From an uncultured Anaerosolibacter sp. (GTDB taxonomy: Bacteria; Bacillota_A; Clostridia; Peptostreptococcales; Thermotaleaceae): 19,354 nucleotides of DNA. The DNA lies in NCBI GenBank assembly GCA_937948705.1, contig CALECF010000235.1:1-19354 (forward strand). The letters run 5' to 3'. The position numbers were made by a program, and so were the translations under genes. Below are positions 1-7,306 of the stretch, one piece after another (positions within the stretch are counted from its first letter, which is position 1; each line of letters starts with the position of its first letter). The notes beneath the pieces were generated by a model. It did not search any database and had not been told where the DNA came from. It saw nothing but the letters and a program-made list of their open reading frames with translations.

Positions 1-63
1 AGGGGGCGGACTGTAAATCCGTTAGCTGAGCTTTCGGTGGTTCGAATCCACCTCCCTCCACCA
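1..63 (+). tRNA. tRNA-Tyr (GTA), 5' end outside window
   Basis: This is the 3' part of a tyrosine tRNA. The anticodon loop reads CTGTAAA, giving anticodon GTA. It is followed by the long variable arm typical of bacterial tRNA-Tyr (AGCTGAGCTTTCGG), a T-arm GGTGGTTCGAATCCACC, and an encoded CCA at 61-63. About 20 bases (acceptor 5' strand and most of the D-arm) lie left of the window. It is the first visible gene of a Tyr-Leu-Gly-Phe cluster on the + strand. Confidence 0.95.
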
Positions 64-72
64 AAATATCAT

Positions 73-147
73 GCGGGTGTGGCGGAATTGGCATAAGCAG
101 AGAACCCAAATCTATGATTTGGAGTGAATCGCTTAGTTATATCCCAC
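73..147 (+). pseudogene. broken tRNA-Leu copy carrying a hairpin element
   Basis: Bases 73-93 are identical to bases 192-212 of the intact tRNA-Leu (acceptor 5' strand, D-stem 5' strand and D-loop through A21), and the identity extends six bases upstream (27-base direct repeat, 67-93 and 186-212). After A21 the tRNA sequence stops and a hairpin element begins. There is no leucine anticodon arm, variable arm or CCA. A weak acceptor 3' remnant is visible at 143-147 (CCCAC), which could pair with 73-77 with one mismatch. The copy cannot make a normal tRNA-Leu. Whether it yields a stable RNA is unknown. Confidence 0.75.
94..136 (+). repeat. tRNA-lodged hairpin element, copy 1
   Basis: One of three related elements of about 43 bases. 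The outer stem is TAAGC (94-98) with GCTTA (131-135). The inner stem is CCAAATC (106-112) with GATTTGG (116-122) around loop TAT. The two sides between the stems, AGAGAAC and (A)GTGAATC, are nearly invariant among the copies. It starts exactly after A21 of a partial tRNA-Leu. I do not recognise the family. Confidence 0.75.
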
Positions 148-191
148 ATTCAAGAAAAACAGTAGTTCATAAAACTTAAGCTTTTTATCAT

Positions 192-275
192 GCGGGTGTG
201 GCGGAATTGGCAGACGCACTAGACTTAGGATCTAGCGCCAACGGCGTGGGGGTTCAAGTCCCTCCACCCGCACCA
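192..275 (+). tRNA. tRNA-Leu (TAG)
   Basis: A complete 84-base leucine tRNA. The acceptor stem GCGGGTG pairs with CACCCGC at 265-271, the anticodon loop CTTAGGA gives anticodon TAG, the class II variable arm is present (CGCCAACGGCG), the T-loop is TTCAAGT, and CCA is encoded at 273-275. It reads CUA and, by wobble, other CUN leucine codons. It lies directly downstream of a broken copy of its own 5' part. Confidence 0.97.
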
Positions 276-320
276 TATTAAATATTAATAACAATAACAT
301 GCGGAAGTGGCTCAGAGGTA

Positions 321-363
321 TAAGCAGAGAACCAAACTCGGTAGAGTTTGTGTGAATCGCTAA
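321..363 (+). repeat. tRNA-lodged hairpin element, copy 2
   Basis: Second copy of the hairpin element. The inner stem is CAAACTC (333-339) with GAGTTTG (344-350) around loop GGTA. Its flanks AGAGAAC and TGTGAATC match the other copies. The stem sequence differs from copies 1 and 3 by a paired change (TA to CG), which supports an RNA structure. The outer stem is weakened because the 3' side reads GCTAA instead of GCTTA. It begins directly after A21 of the partial tRNA-Gly. Confidence 0.75.
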
Positions 364-370
364 TGCAGAG

Positions 371-414
371 CTAAGCAGAGAACCAAAATCTACGATTTTG
401 TGTGAATCGCTTAG
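371..414 (+). repeat. tRNA-lodged hairpin element, copy 3
   Basis: Third copy, in tandem with copy 2 and joined by a short GCAGAG-containing spacer. The outer stem CTAAGC (371-376) with GCTTAG (409-414) is perfect. The inner stem CAAAATC (384-390) with GATTTTG (394-400) has loop TAC. The internal-loop sides AGAGAAC and TGTGAATC equal those of copy 2. Confidence 0.75.
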
Positions 415-465
415 TCTGAATAAGTTAACTACCGCAAAGATAAAAAATATTAATAACACTAATAT

Positions 466-540
466 GCGGAAGTGGCTCAGAGGTAGAGCATCGCCTTGCC
501 AAGGCGAGGGTCGCGAGTTCGAATCTCGTCTTCCGCTCCA
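466..540 (+). tRNA. tRNA-Gly (GCC)
   Basis: A complete 75-base glycine tRNA. The acceptor GCGGAAG pairs with CTTCCGC, the D-arm is GCTC/GAGC, the anticodon loop TTGCCAA gives anticodon GCC, the T-loop is TTCGAAT, and CCA is encoded at 538-540. It follows the broken Gly copy with an offset of exactly 165 bases. Confidence 0.97.
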
Positions 541-565
541 ATATTTTTTTGAGACAATATAACAT

Positions 566-641
<76 letters not shown>

Positions 642-644
642 AAA

Positions 645-690
645 ATAAAAAACATCTGATACTAATTAGTATCAGATGTTTTTTATTTTT
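645..690 (+). terminator. rho-independent terminator of the tRNA cluster
   Basis: A long perfect inverted repeat (core ACATCTGATACTA with TAGTATCAGATGT) is flanked by A-rich sequence on the left and a T-rich tract TTTTTTATTTTT on the right. It sits a few bases after the CCA of tRNA-Phe. Because both sides are A/T-rich it may also stop transcription arriving from the right. Confidence 0.9.
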
Positions 691-1116
691 GATTAATGTG
701 TAGAAAACATACAAAGCATTTGATGTTGGATAAACAGTTGAAATATGGGGTTTATCCATAAACAATAGGACAAGGAGAGGTTAAGTTTCATAAAAGACTA
801 ATGATAGCTAAAACAAATCATTCGTATCAGTGAACCATGAAAATAATACGAGTTGAATATACTCTAGATCATATTGCTACACCATTAGACGCTCTTTGAT
901 AAATAATCAACAATTGTAGATAGTATACAAAGGTATTTTATAATGTTTCAATAATTATAAAAATATATAAAATTATGAACATTTGCACATTATGTTTTAA
1001 AACTCTGTTGTAGTAAGTACACAATACAAGGGGCAGAAAACAACTAGGGTATAGTTTCATTCGATCAGAAAGAAAAATCGATAAGCTTTACATATGTAAC
1101 ATCTAGGGGGGATAAA
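691..1116. other. 426-base intergenic region before the ABC operon
   Basis: AT-rich non-coding stretch with no convincing gene on either strand. A small perfect inverted repeat is visible: TGGATAAAC (727-735) and GTTTATCCA (750-758). A TTGTAG (915-920) with TATAAT 19 bases further on is a weak promoter candidate. I see no purine riboswitch core, although these occur before some nucleoside transporters in Firmicutes. A strong ribosome binding site (AGGGGGG, around 1105-1111) precedes the first transporter gene. Confidence 0.5.
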
Positions 1117-2664
1117 ATGGAACCTATACTAAATATGATATCAATCACAAAGTATTTTGGTACCCTTGCAGCAGATGATCAGGTGAATCTCCAAGTAAAT
1201 AAAGGAGAGATCCATTCGTTGTTAGGGGAAAATGGGGCCGGTAAAACAACGCTAATGAACATCCTGTACGGACTATATAAGCCTGATGAAGGCGAGATAT
1301 ACTTCGAGGGTAAGAAGATGAATTTTCATTCTGCGAAGGATGCCATTCATGCGGGGATTGGAATGATTCATCAACACTTTATGTTGGTTCCAGTCCATAC
1401 AGTATTAGAGAATATTATTATGGGTATGACAGAGAAAAATAGCAGGATCATTGACCATAAAAAATCGGCGATGGATATTATGGAGATAGCAAAAAAGTAT
1501 GGAATGGATATCGTATTAAATGCCAAGGTTTCAGAATTATCCGTTGGGGCCCAGCAACGAGTAGAAATTGTAAAAGCATTATATCGTGGAGCCAAGTTGC
1601 TAATCATGGATGAACCTACAGCTGTACTCACCCCACAGGAAACCACAGAACTTTTCACAACATTGAAAAGAATGGCCAGCAGCGGGATGTCTATTATACT
1701 GATAACTCATAAGCTGAAAGAGGTATTATCAGTTTCAGATCGTGTGACAATTTTGAGAGATGGAAGAGCAATTAAAACAGTGAATACAGTAGAAACAAAT
1801 GAAATGGAACTTACAAAGCTCATGATTGGTAGGGAACTTGTACCATGTTGCAGCAAAAATCATGAATGCAATGGAAACGTTGTTTTAGAATTAAGAAATG
1901 TAATGTCCGAAAAAGTTAGGGGAATACATGGTATTAATGATATTAGTCTGGTGATACAAGAGGGAGAGATTTTAGGAATTGCTGGGGTAGATGGTAATGG
2001 ACAGAAGGAGCTTGCAGAAATGATCACAGGATTGGCAAGGAAAGCATCAGGGGATATTCTACTAGATGGAGTAGAAATAGGAGACAAAAAAATAAGGGAT
2101 ATTACAAATATGGGAGTAAGTTATATACCTGAAGATCGCCATAAAAGAGGATTGATTCTCGATTTTAGCATTTGCGAAAACGTTATCCTGCAAGTTTATG
2201 ATCAATTTCCTTACGCAAAAGGTGGATTTCTTGATTTTCCTATTATAGAAAAGCATACGGAGGATATCATCAGTAGATATGGAATAAAAACACCGGGTAA
2301 ACATGCAGCGGCGAGAAAGCTCTCAGGGGGGAATCAACAAAAAATAGTAGTTGCTAGGGAAATTGAAAGATATCCAAAACTCCTTGTGGCAGTGCAACCG
2401 ACGAGAGGGGTAGATATAGGTGCCAGTGAGTTTATCCATCAGCAGATTTTGAAAGAAAAGGAAAGAGGCGCTGCTGTTCTACTGATCTCAACAGAACTCT
2501 CAGAGATCAATATGCTATCGGACCGGGTTAGTGTTATGTATAAAGGGCAGATCATGGGGACTATTGATCATGATGAATTTGATGAAAATATTATAGGCCT
2601 TATGATGGCAGGAATACCTTTGGATAAGGCATTGCAGCAGAAAGGGGGCACTCAGGTTGTCTAA
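1117..2664 (+). CDS. BMP-type nucleoside/simple sugar ABC transporter ATPase (NupO-like)
   Basis: This is the energising subunit of an importer, with two fused ABC domains (515 aa, the usual length for RbsA/NupO-type ATPases). The first half has a full Walker A (GENGAGKTT, residues 37-45), signature LSVGAQQ (141-147) and Walker B ending in MDEP (164-167). The second half shows the known degeneration of this family: GVDGNGQK at 290-297 in place of Walker A and LLVAVQP at 422-428, where Gln replaces the catalytic Glu. Its signature LSGGNQQ (402-408) is intact. The start is supported by AGGGGGG just upstream. The 3' end overlaps the next gene by 8 bases. Two permeases and a BMP lipoprotein follow, which points to nucleosides or a related substrate. 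The exact substrate cannot be read from the sequence. Confidence 0.93.
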   Translation: MEPILNMISITKYFGTLAADDQVNLQVNKGEIHSLLGENGAGKTTLMNILYGLYKPDEGEIYFEGKKMNFHSAKDAIHAGIGMIHQHFMLVPVHTVLENIIMGMTEKNSRIIDHKKSAMDIMEIAKKYGMDIVLNAKVSELSVGAQQRVEIVKALYRGAKLLIMDEPTAVLTPQETTELFTTLKRMASSGMSIILITHKLKEVLSVSDRVTILRDGRAIKTVNTVETNEMELTKLMIGRELVPCCSKNHECNGNVVLELRNVMSEKVRGIHGINDISLVIQEGEILGIAGVDGNGQKELAEMITGLARKASGDILLDGVEIGDKKIRDITNMGVSYIPEDRHKRGLILDFSICENVILQVYDQFPYAKGGFLDFPIIEKHTEDIISRYGIKTPGKHAAARKLSGGNQQKIVVAREIERYPKLLVAVQPTRGVDIGASEFIHQQILKEKERGAAVLLISTELSEINMLSDRVSVMYKGQIMGTIDHDEFDENIIGLMMAGIPLDKALQQKGGTQVV

Positions 2665-3763
2665 AGAAAAATTATATAAGGCTTTGGCCTTTATGAATCA
2701 TTCTTCTTCAAAGACAAAACAGGAGAGAATCCTTGCCCTTGCAGTACCCGTTTTGTCTGTTTTTATGGCATTACTTGTGGGAAGTATATTACTTATTTCC
2801 ATCAAAGTAAATCCACTGGAAGCATATAGGTATTTGATTTTAGATAACTTCTCATCAACTTACAATATGTCTGAGGTCATGGCAAAAGCTACACCAATTA
2901 TTATGACAGGCATTGCATTCACTTTTGCATATAAAACGGGATTGTTTAATATAGGAGCAGAAGGACAAATGTTTGTAGGTGCTATAGCATCGGTGTATAT
3001 TGGATTACATAGTGAAAATTTAAGCCCAGTGGTTGCAATACCACTATGCTTATTAGGTGCTTTTCTAGCAGGTGCCCTATGGGGTGCTATCCCTGGATTG
3101 CTAAAAAGTATGTTTTCTTCCAGTGAGATCATTACAACGATCATGCTAAATTACATAGCAACATATTTGCTGAGTTATATGGTAGATAAACCATTAAGGG
3201 AAGCCAGTGGTTTTTACCCACAAACAGACCCGATTGCAGAATGTGCCAGTTTGCCAATTATGGTTAACAACACAAGACTTCATATTGGAGTAGTGATTGC
3301 CATTCTTTTTGCCATAGCCGTATATATTATTCTCTGGAAAACACCCTTTGGCTATCGACTGAGAGCAGTTGGATATAATCCAGATGCATCTGAGTATGCA
3401 GGGATCAATATAAAGAGAAATATAATCATTTCATTAGCAATAAGCGGGGCATTGGCAGGGGTTGCTGGATTTACAGAAATTAATGGCATTCATCATAGAA
3501 TGCTTGATAATTTTTCAAGGGGAGTAGGGTTTGATGGTATAGCAGCAGCCCTTCTCGGGAGAGCGAATCCATTAGGGGTTATTCTATCATCAGTACTTCT
3601 TGGTATGCTTCAAACGGGGGCTAATGCAATGCAAAGAGGTGTCGGCGTGCCTGCAAATATCGTAAGTATCATTCAGGCCCTCATTATTATTTTCGTATTG
3701 GCAGGCAACATGCTTATCCCCAAGCTCGAAATAAAAATGAAAGAAAAAGGGGGCAGAGCATGA
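2657..3763 (+). CDS. BMP-type ABC transporter permease 1 (NupP-like)
   Basis: Integral membrane permease of 368 aa in the BPD_transp_2 family. It has a basic N-terminus and a first hydrophobic segment around residues 25-50, followed by many membrane segments. The region around residues 90-110, containing KTGLFNIGAEGQM, is the conserved core found in both permeases of these systems. It starts at a TTG codon (2657) that overlaps the ATPase stop, with AAGGGGG (2642-2648) as ribosome binding site, so translation is probably coupled. It should pair with the downstream permease to form the membrane channel. Confidence 0.92.
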   Translation: MSKEKLYKALAFMNHSSSKTKQERILALAVPVLSVFMALLVGSILLISIKVNPLEAYRYLILDNFSSTYNMSEVMAKATPIIMTGIAFTFAYKTGLFNIGAEGQMFVGAIASVYIGLHSENLSPVVAIPLCLLGAFLAGALWGAIPGLLKSMFSSSEIITTIMLNYIATYLLSYMVDKPLREASGFYPQTDPIAECASLPIMVNNTRLHIGVVIAILFAIAVYIILWKTPFGYRLRAVGYNPDASEYAGINIKRNIIISLAISGALAGVAGFTEINGIHHRMLDNFSRGVGFDGIAAALLGRANPLGVILSSVLLGMLQTGANAMQRGVGVPANIVSIIQALIIIFVLAGNMLIPKLEIKMKEKGGRA

Positions 3764-4701
3764 TGGAGATCAGCAATGTATTTAGTGTTACTTTTTTAAT
3801 CGCACTACTTTCTGCAGCATTAAGAATGTCAATCCCTATACTCTTTGCGGCCTTGGGTGGAATGTACTCAGAGAGATCAGGGGTAGTAAATATTGGATTG
3901 GAAGGATTCATGCTTATCGGTGCCCTGTCAGGGGTTGTTGGCTCATATTATACAGGAAGTCAGTGGATGGGTGTGTTAGTAGCAGTGCTCAGTGGTATTG
4001 TTCTCGCAGGGCTGTTTGCCTATATAACAATTTCCATTAAAATTGACCAAATTGTAAGTGGTATTGCAATTAATTTGTTGAGTATTGGACTAACAAGCTT
4101 TTTGTTTAGGGCATTGTTTGGTATTACCACTGTTCCCATAAGAGTAAAAGCTTTTGACAGTATTAAGGTTCCATATTTATCGGACATACCGATTATAGGA
4201 GAAATTTTCTTCAATCAAACAGCCCTTGTATATATTGCCCTAGCATTAGTTCCTATAACAAGTTTCTTGCTATTTAAAACCATGTGGGGGTTAAGCATTA
4301 GAACAGTAGGGGAGCATCCAATGGCTGCAGATACAGTGGGGATTGATGTCATTGCTGTTCGTTATACTTGTGTATTCATCAGTGGTGCTTTGGCTGCCCT
4401 GGGTGGATGTTTCCTTTCCCTAGGACAATTTAATATGTTTGTAGATAACATGGTTGCCGGGAGGGGATTCATTGCTGTTGCCGCAATCATCTTTGGAAAA
4501 TGGAGCCCTAAAGGTATTTTGATTGCTTCCTTGGTTTTTGGTATTGCCGATGCGTTGCAAATTAGGCTCCAGGCCACAGGATTGAATATCCCGTATCAAC
4601 TACTACTTATGTTGCCATATGTTATTACTGTTATTGCGGTAACAGGTATTGTAGGAAATACAGCACCACCGAAAGCATTGGGTAAATCATATTCTAAATA
4701 A
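3760..4701 (+). CDS. BMP-type ABC transporter permease 2 (NupQ-like)
   Basis: Second permease of the importer, 313 aa, shorter than the first as usual in this family. It contains the paralogous motif RSGVVNIGLEGFM near residues 45-57 and a later GRGFIAVAAIIFGKW segment, both typical of BPD_transp_2 permeases of nucleoside/sugar importers. The start ATG (3760) overlaps the previous stop as ATGA, with AAAGGGGG a few bases upstream, so the two permeases are likely made in a fixed ratio. Confidence 0.92.
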   Translation: MMEISNVFSVTFLIALLSAALRMSIPILFAALGGMYSERSGVVNIGLEGFMLIGALSGVVGSYYTGSQWMGVLVAVLSGIVLAGLFAYITISIKIDQIVSGIAINLLSIGLTSFLFRALFGITTVPIRVKAFDSIKVPYLSDIPIIGEIFFNQTALVYIALALVPITSFLLFKTMWGLSIRTVGEHPMAADTVGIDVIAVRYTCVFISGALAALGGCFLSLGQFNMFVDNMVAGRGFIAVAAIIFGKWSPKGILIASLVFGIADALQIRLQATGLNIPYQLLLMLPYVITVIAVTGIVGNTAPPKALGKSYSK

Positions 4702-4719
4702 GTATGGGGAAAGGAGGAC

Positions 4720-4761
4720 ATGGATTCATACATTTCTATAATAAAAAAATGGGGAGGATGA
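4720..4761 (+). CDS. possible 13-codon leader ORF before the BMP lipoprotein
   Basis: A short reading frame (MDSYISIIKKWGG) has a near-perfect ribosome binding site AAAGGAGG at 4710-4717. Its stop TGA (4759-4761) overlaps an in-frame start (ATG 4758) of the lipoprotein gene as ATGA, and its last codons contain the GGGGAGG that can serve the lipoprotein start. It may be a coupling or leader peptide, or the ribosome binding site may be fortuitous. I recognise no homologue. Confidence 0.35.
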   Translation: MDSYISIIKKWGG

Positions 4762-4769
4762 ATAGGTTT

Positions 4770-5777
4770 ATGAAAAGAAAATTGTCAATTTTGATGGTAA
4801 TTTTTTTGATGACAGCGCTTGTGTTTACAGGGTGTGCAAAGAAAGTAGAGCCTGCACAAACAGGCACTGAGGAACCAGGTAAGAAAGAATACAAAATGGT
4901 ACTTGTTTTACCAGGACCAATCAATGATCAAGGCTGGAATGCTACAGCATATGCTGGACTTCAAATTGTAGAAAAAGAGCTTGGTGTAAAAATGGAATAC
5001 ATAGAAAGTGTACAACAGGCAGATTTTGAGGCAACATTTAGGGATTATGGTGAAAAAAAATACGACTTAGTATTTGGCCATGGTGTTCAATTTGCAGACG
5101 CTGCTAAAAAAATTGCACCTCAATACCCAGGCACATTCTACATGGTTATCAATAGTGAAGAAGGTTTGGCACCTAATATTGGAGGCATTGGAATTCGTGA
5201 GTGGGAAGGTGGCTATGTAGCAGGAACCATGGCAGCCACATTATCAAAAACTAAGCAACTGGGCGCAATAGGATCCTTCCCATTCCCCGTGATTGAGGGT
5301 ACTTTAGATGCCTTCGAAGCTGCAGCGGCAGCCTATGATCCAGCAATAAAAACAACGAAGACTTATGTAAACTCTTGGGATGATATTGCAAAAGGTAAAG
5401 AAACAGCCTTAGCTATGGCTGAATCTGGTGCCGATGTTATATTCTGTACCGCAAATCAAGTTGGTTTAGGCTCAATCGAAGCAGCGAAATCAAAAGGCGC
5501 ATTGGCAATCGGTTATATCGCACCACAAAATGATGTGGCACCGGGTACTGTTGTGGCTAGCGTGCTTTATAATACACCTCAACTGTTCAGATATACAGTG
5601 GAGCAGTTCCTAAATGGCAAATTAGAAGCCAAGGGATACTCCCAAGGGTGGGCAGAAGGTGTATTGGATATACAGTGGTCTGATCAATCAACAGATGAAA
5701 TGAAAAAGGCTGTAGAAACAGCTGTAAATGATTTAAAGGCAGGAAAAATAATCAATCCATACAAGGCAGGGGAATAG
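4770..5777 (+). CDS. BMP-family ABC substrate-binding lipoprotein (NupN/BmpA-like)
   Basis: Extracytoplasmic binding protein of the importer. From ATG 4770 the product is 335 aa, with a clean lipoprotein signal (MKRKLS, hydrophobic core, lipobox FTGC) so the mature Cys is anchored to the membrane. The open frame reaches back to 4704, but that would put 22 hydrophilic residues before the signal, so I prefer 4770. GGGGAGG at 4751-4757 is the likely ribosome binding site. The motif INDQGWN near the mature N-terminus corresponds to the D-x-S-F-N ligand motif of PnrA/Med-type proteins, here with G-W in place of S-F. This could mark a different substrate. It is the last gene of the operon, followed by a terminator. 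Confidence 0.9.
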   Translation: MKRKLSILMVIFLMTALVFTGCAKKVEPAQTGTEEPGKKEYKMVLVLPGPINDQGWNATAYAGLQIVEKELGVKMEYIESVQQADFEATFRDYGEKKYDLVFGHGVQFADAAKKIAPQYPGTFYMVINSEEGLAPNIGGIGIREWEGGYVAGTMAATLSKTKQLGAIGSFPFPVIEGTLDAFEAAAAAYDPAIKTTKTYVNSWDDIAKGKETALAMAESGADVIFCTANQVGLGSIEAAKSKGALAIGYIAPQNDVAPGTVVASVLYNTPQLFRYTVEQFLNGKLEAKGYSQGWAEGVLDIQWSDQSTDEMKKAVETAVNDLKAGKIINPYKAGE

Positions 5778-5783
5778 AATAAG

Positions 5784-5828
5784 TAAAAATAAGGATGATC
5801 TGGTGATAATCAGATCATCCTTATTTTT
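5784..5828 (+). terminator. terminator of the BMP ABC operon
   Basis: The inverted repeat TAAGGATGATCTG (5789-5801) with CAGATCATCCTTA (5811-5823) is preceded by A-rich and followed by T-rich sequence. It lies seven bases after the lipoprotein stop. The A-rich left arm means it can also act for minus-strand transcripts leaving the phosphoglycerate mutase gene. Confidence 0.88.
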
Positions 5829-5857
5829 AAAGGGTAACTTTCATTCTGTACATGAAT

Positions 5858-5899
5858 TTCTATAAAGGATAGAGTTGGAAGGCACTTTCCTTTATAGAA
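5858..5899. repeat. 11-bp perfect inverted repeat between convergent genes
   Basis: TTCTATAAAGG (5858-5868) and CCTTTATAGAA (5889-5899) form a perfect 11-bp stem with a 20-base loop that holds a smaller GGAA/TTCC pair. It sits just past the 3' end of the minus-strand phosphoglycerate mutase gene. No U-tract follows on either strand, so it is more likely an mRNA 3'-end structure than a classical terminator. Confidence 0.5.
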
Positions 5900-5915
5900 G
5901 TATTTGAATTGTACT

Positions 5916-7133
5916 TTAGGCACCGAACTTATCTAAACGCATTGCATTAGACAAGAGTAAACCCATGAGATATTTGCTTTCAAAAAAGCCTAGGCTGCCT
6001 AGATTACATGCACTTTCATGAAATTCTTTCACGTCATCCACATCACAGAACTCACTATGAATAAGGGTTGGTACAGGATGCCAACTATGGGAGCGCATAG
6101 CACAGGGAGAGGAGTGATCTCCTGTAATAGCTAATACATCTGGTTTATGGGCTAAGAGTATAGGCAGGGCCCGATCTACTTTTTCGATACAGCTAACCTT
6201 TGCGTCAAAATCCCCATCTTCACCAGCTTGGTCTGTACCCTTAATGTGAATAAAGAAGAAATCGTACTTTTGACGATACTCCACATAGGTATGAAATAGG
6301 CCCTCAATGGAATCAGGAGCGGGCAGCAGGTGCATACCTAGAAGAGATGCAATGCCTCTATACATTGGATAGGAGGCAATGGCAGCTGATTCTAGGAGAT
6401 ACTTGTCCCGCATAGATGGGATTTTAGGCTTTGATGAAAAACCACGCATTAAAAAAGCATTGGCTGGTGCTTTGCCTTTTAACAATCCATAGCCTTTTTT
6501 GATGAATTGATTCACTATATTTGCAAGGAACTGAGAACTTTCATTTTGCCCCGTAGCCTCTAGGGGAGCTTTTCCTTCATTCAAAGGATCTGTATCATTA
6601 ATAAGGGCCCCTAATTCATGATTTGTAGGTCTAAAAATCGTAACAAAACGGTGGCCCTTACCAGGTTCGATAATAATTTCAACCCCATCAATCTCCTTAA
6701 TCTCCCTGAGTATGTTGCATAGCTCCATGGTGGTCTCTGTAGGGATTCGTCCAGCCCTTCTATCGGTGATGATGCCTTGGTCATCCATCGACGCAAAATT
6801 ACACCGAGTGGCAACATCTCCTGCCTTAATCTGAAAATCAATACCTACGGCCTCTAATATACCTCTACCAATGGTTTGTACGAGGGGATCATAACCAAAA
6901 ACTCCTAGATGGCCAGGACCACTACCAGGCGTGATACCAGGTAAAATAGGGATAGAACGGCCAACAGCAGATGTCAGCGCTAATTGATTCAAATTAGGGG
7001 TATGGGCATATTCCAGGGGTGTTTTGTTGCCAAATTTAGAATTGCGGATATCTCCTATGCCATCCATCACCAAGAGGACAATTTTTGAATTGTTTGTTTT
7101 TACAGTATCTGCGAGTACTTGATCATAGTTCAT
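5916..7133 (-). CDS. apgM: 2,3-bisphosphoglycerate-independent phosphoglycerate mutase, ApgM type
   Basis: Interconverts 3- and 2-phosphoglycerate in glycolysis/gluconeogenesis. At 405 aa it matches the archaeal-type ApgM family rather than the ~510-aa GpmI. It belongs to the alkaline phosphatase superfamily. Metal ligands are suggested by MDGIGD (D24, D28), HIKGTDQAGEDGD and TGDHSSP, with SHSWHPVP near the end. The predicted nucleophile is S71 in PGSGPGH, followed by LGVFGYDP. The start ATG at 7133 has GAGGTGAT (minus strand, 7139-7146) as ribosome binding site. It is the only minus-strand gene in the window and appears monocistronic. It is not obviously part of the uronate locus, though it acts on the triose end of the same central metabolism. 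Confidence 0.92.
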   Translation of the reverse strand: MNYDQVLADTVKTNNSKIVLLVMDGIGDIRNSKFGNKTPLEYAHTPNLNQLALTSAVGRSIPILPGITPGSGPGHLGVFGYDPLVQTIGRGILEAVGIDFQIKAGDVATRCNFASMDDQGIITDRRAGRIPTETTMELCNILREIKEIDGVEIIIEPGKGHRFVTIFRPTNHELGALINDTDPLNEGKAPLEATGQNESSQFLANIVNQFIKKGYGLLKGKAPANAFLMRGFSSKPKIPSMRDKYLLESAAIASYPMYRGIASLLGMHLLPAPDSIEGLFHTYVEYRQKYDFFFIHIKGTDQAGEDGDFDAKVSCIEKVDRALPILLAHKPDVLAITGDHSSPCAMRSHSWHPVPTLIHSEFCDVDDVKEFHESACNLGSLGFFESKYLMGLLLSNAMRLDKFGA

Positions 7134-7306
7134 AATATCACCTCATCATTTTCATTCTACGTACGCCTTTTCACCGAGGATGAAAAATATGTACACTATG
7201 ATTATCATGGTAAAAAATATAGAAAACTATACTTAGGATAAGGAAGTTATAGGAAAGTCAACGTGCCAATGAACGTAGGTAGAACAAAGGTTACAAAAAA
7301 TACGAA

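Larger units (their letters stand above)
301..435 (+). pseudogene. broken tRNA-Gly copy carrying two hairpin elements
   Basis: Bases 301-320 equal the first 20 bases of the intact tRNA-Gly at 466-485, and the similarity reaches upstream to 280 (280-320 against 445-485, 39 of 41 identical). The tRNA sequence then gives way to two tandem hairpin elements. At 429-435, CTACCGC can pair with the acceptor GCGGAAG (301-307) at six of seven positions and differs at one base from the true acceptor 3' strand CTTCCGC. It is therefore probably the old 3' end of this copy. There is no glycine anticodon arm and no CCA. Confidence 0.75.

Noticed and set aside
94..136. Hammerhead or other known small ribozyme
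   Set aside because: The element lacks the hammerhead CUGANGA and GAAA core, and I could not match the pistol or twister cores by eye. A covariance search would decide.
94..414. CRISPR-like array in the tRNA region
   Set aside because: There are only three hairpin units with variable spacing, no spacers of constant length and no cas genes. The repeated parts are tRNA fragments.
691..1116. Purine riboswitch before the nucleoside-type ABC operon
   Set aside because: The characteristic three-way junction core sequences could not be found in this stretch.
4704..4769. Upstream ATG of the BMP lipoprotein
   Set aside because: It would place a hydrophilic extension before a standard lipoprotein signal peptide. 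ATG 4770 gives a normal signal.
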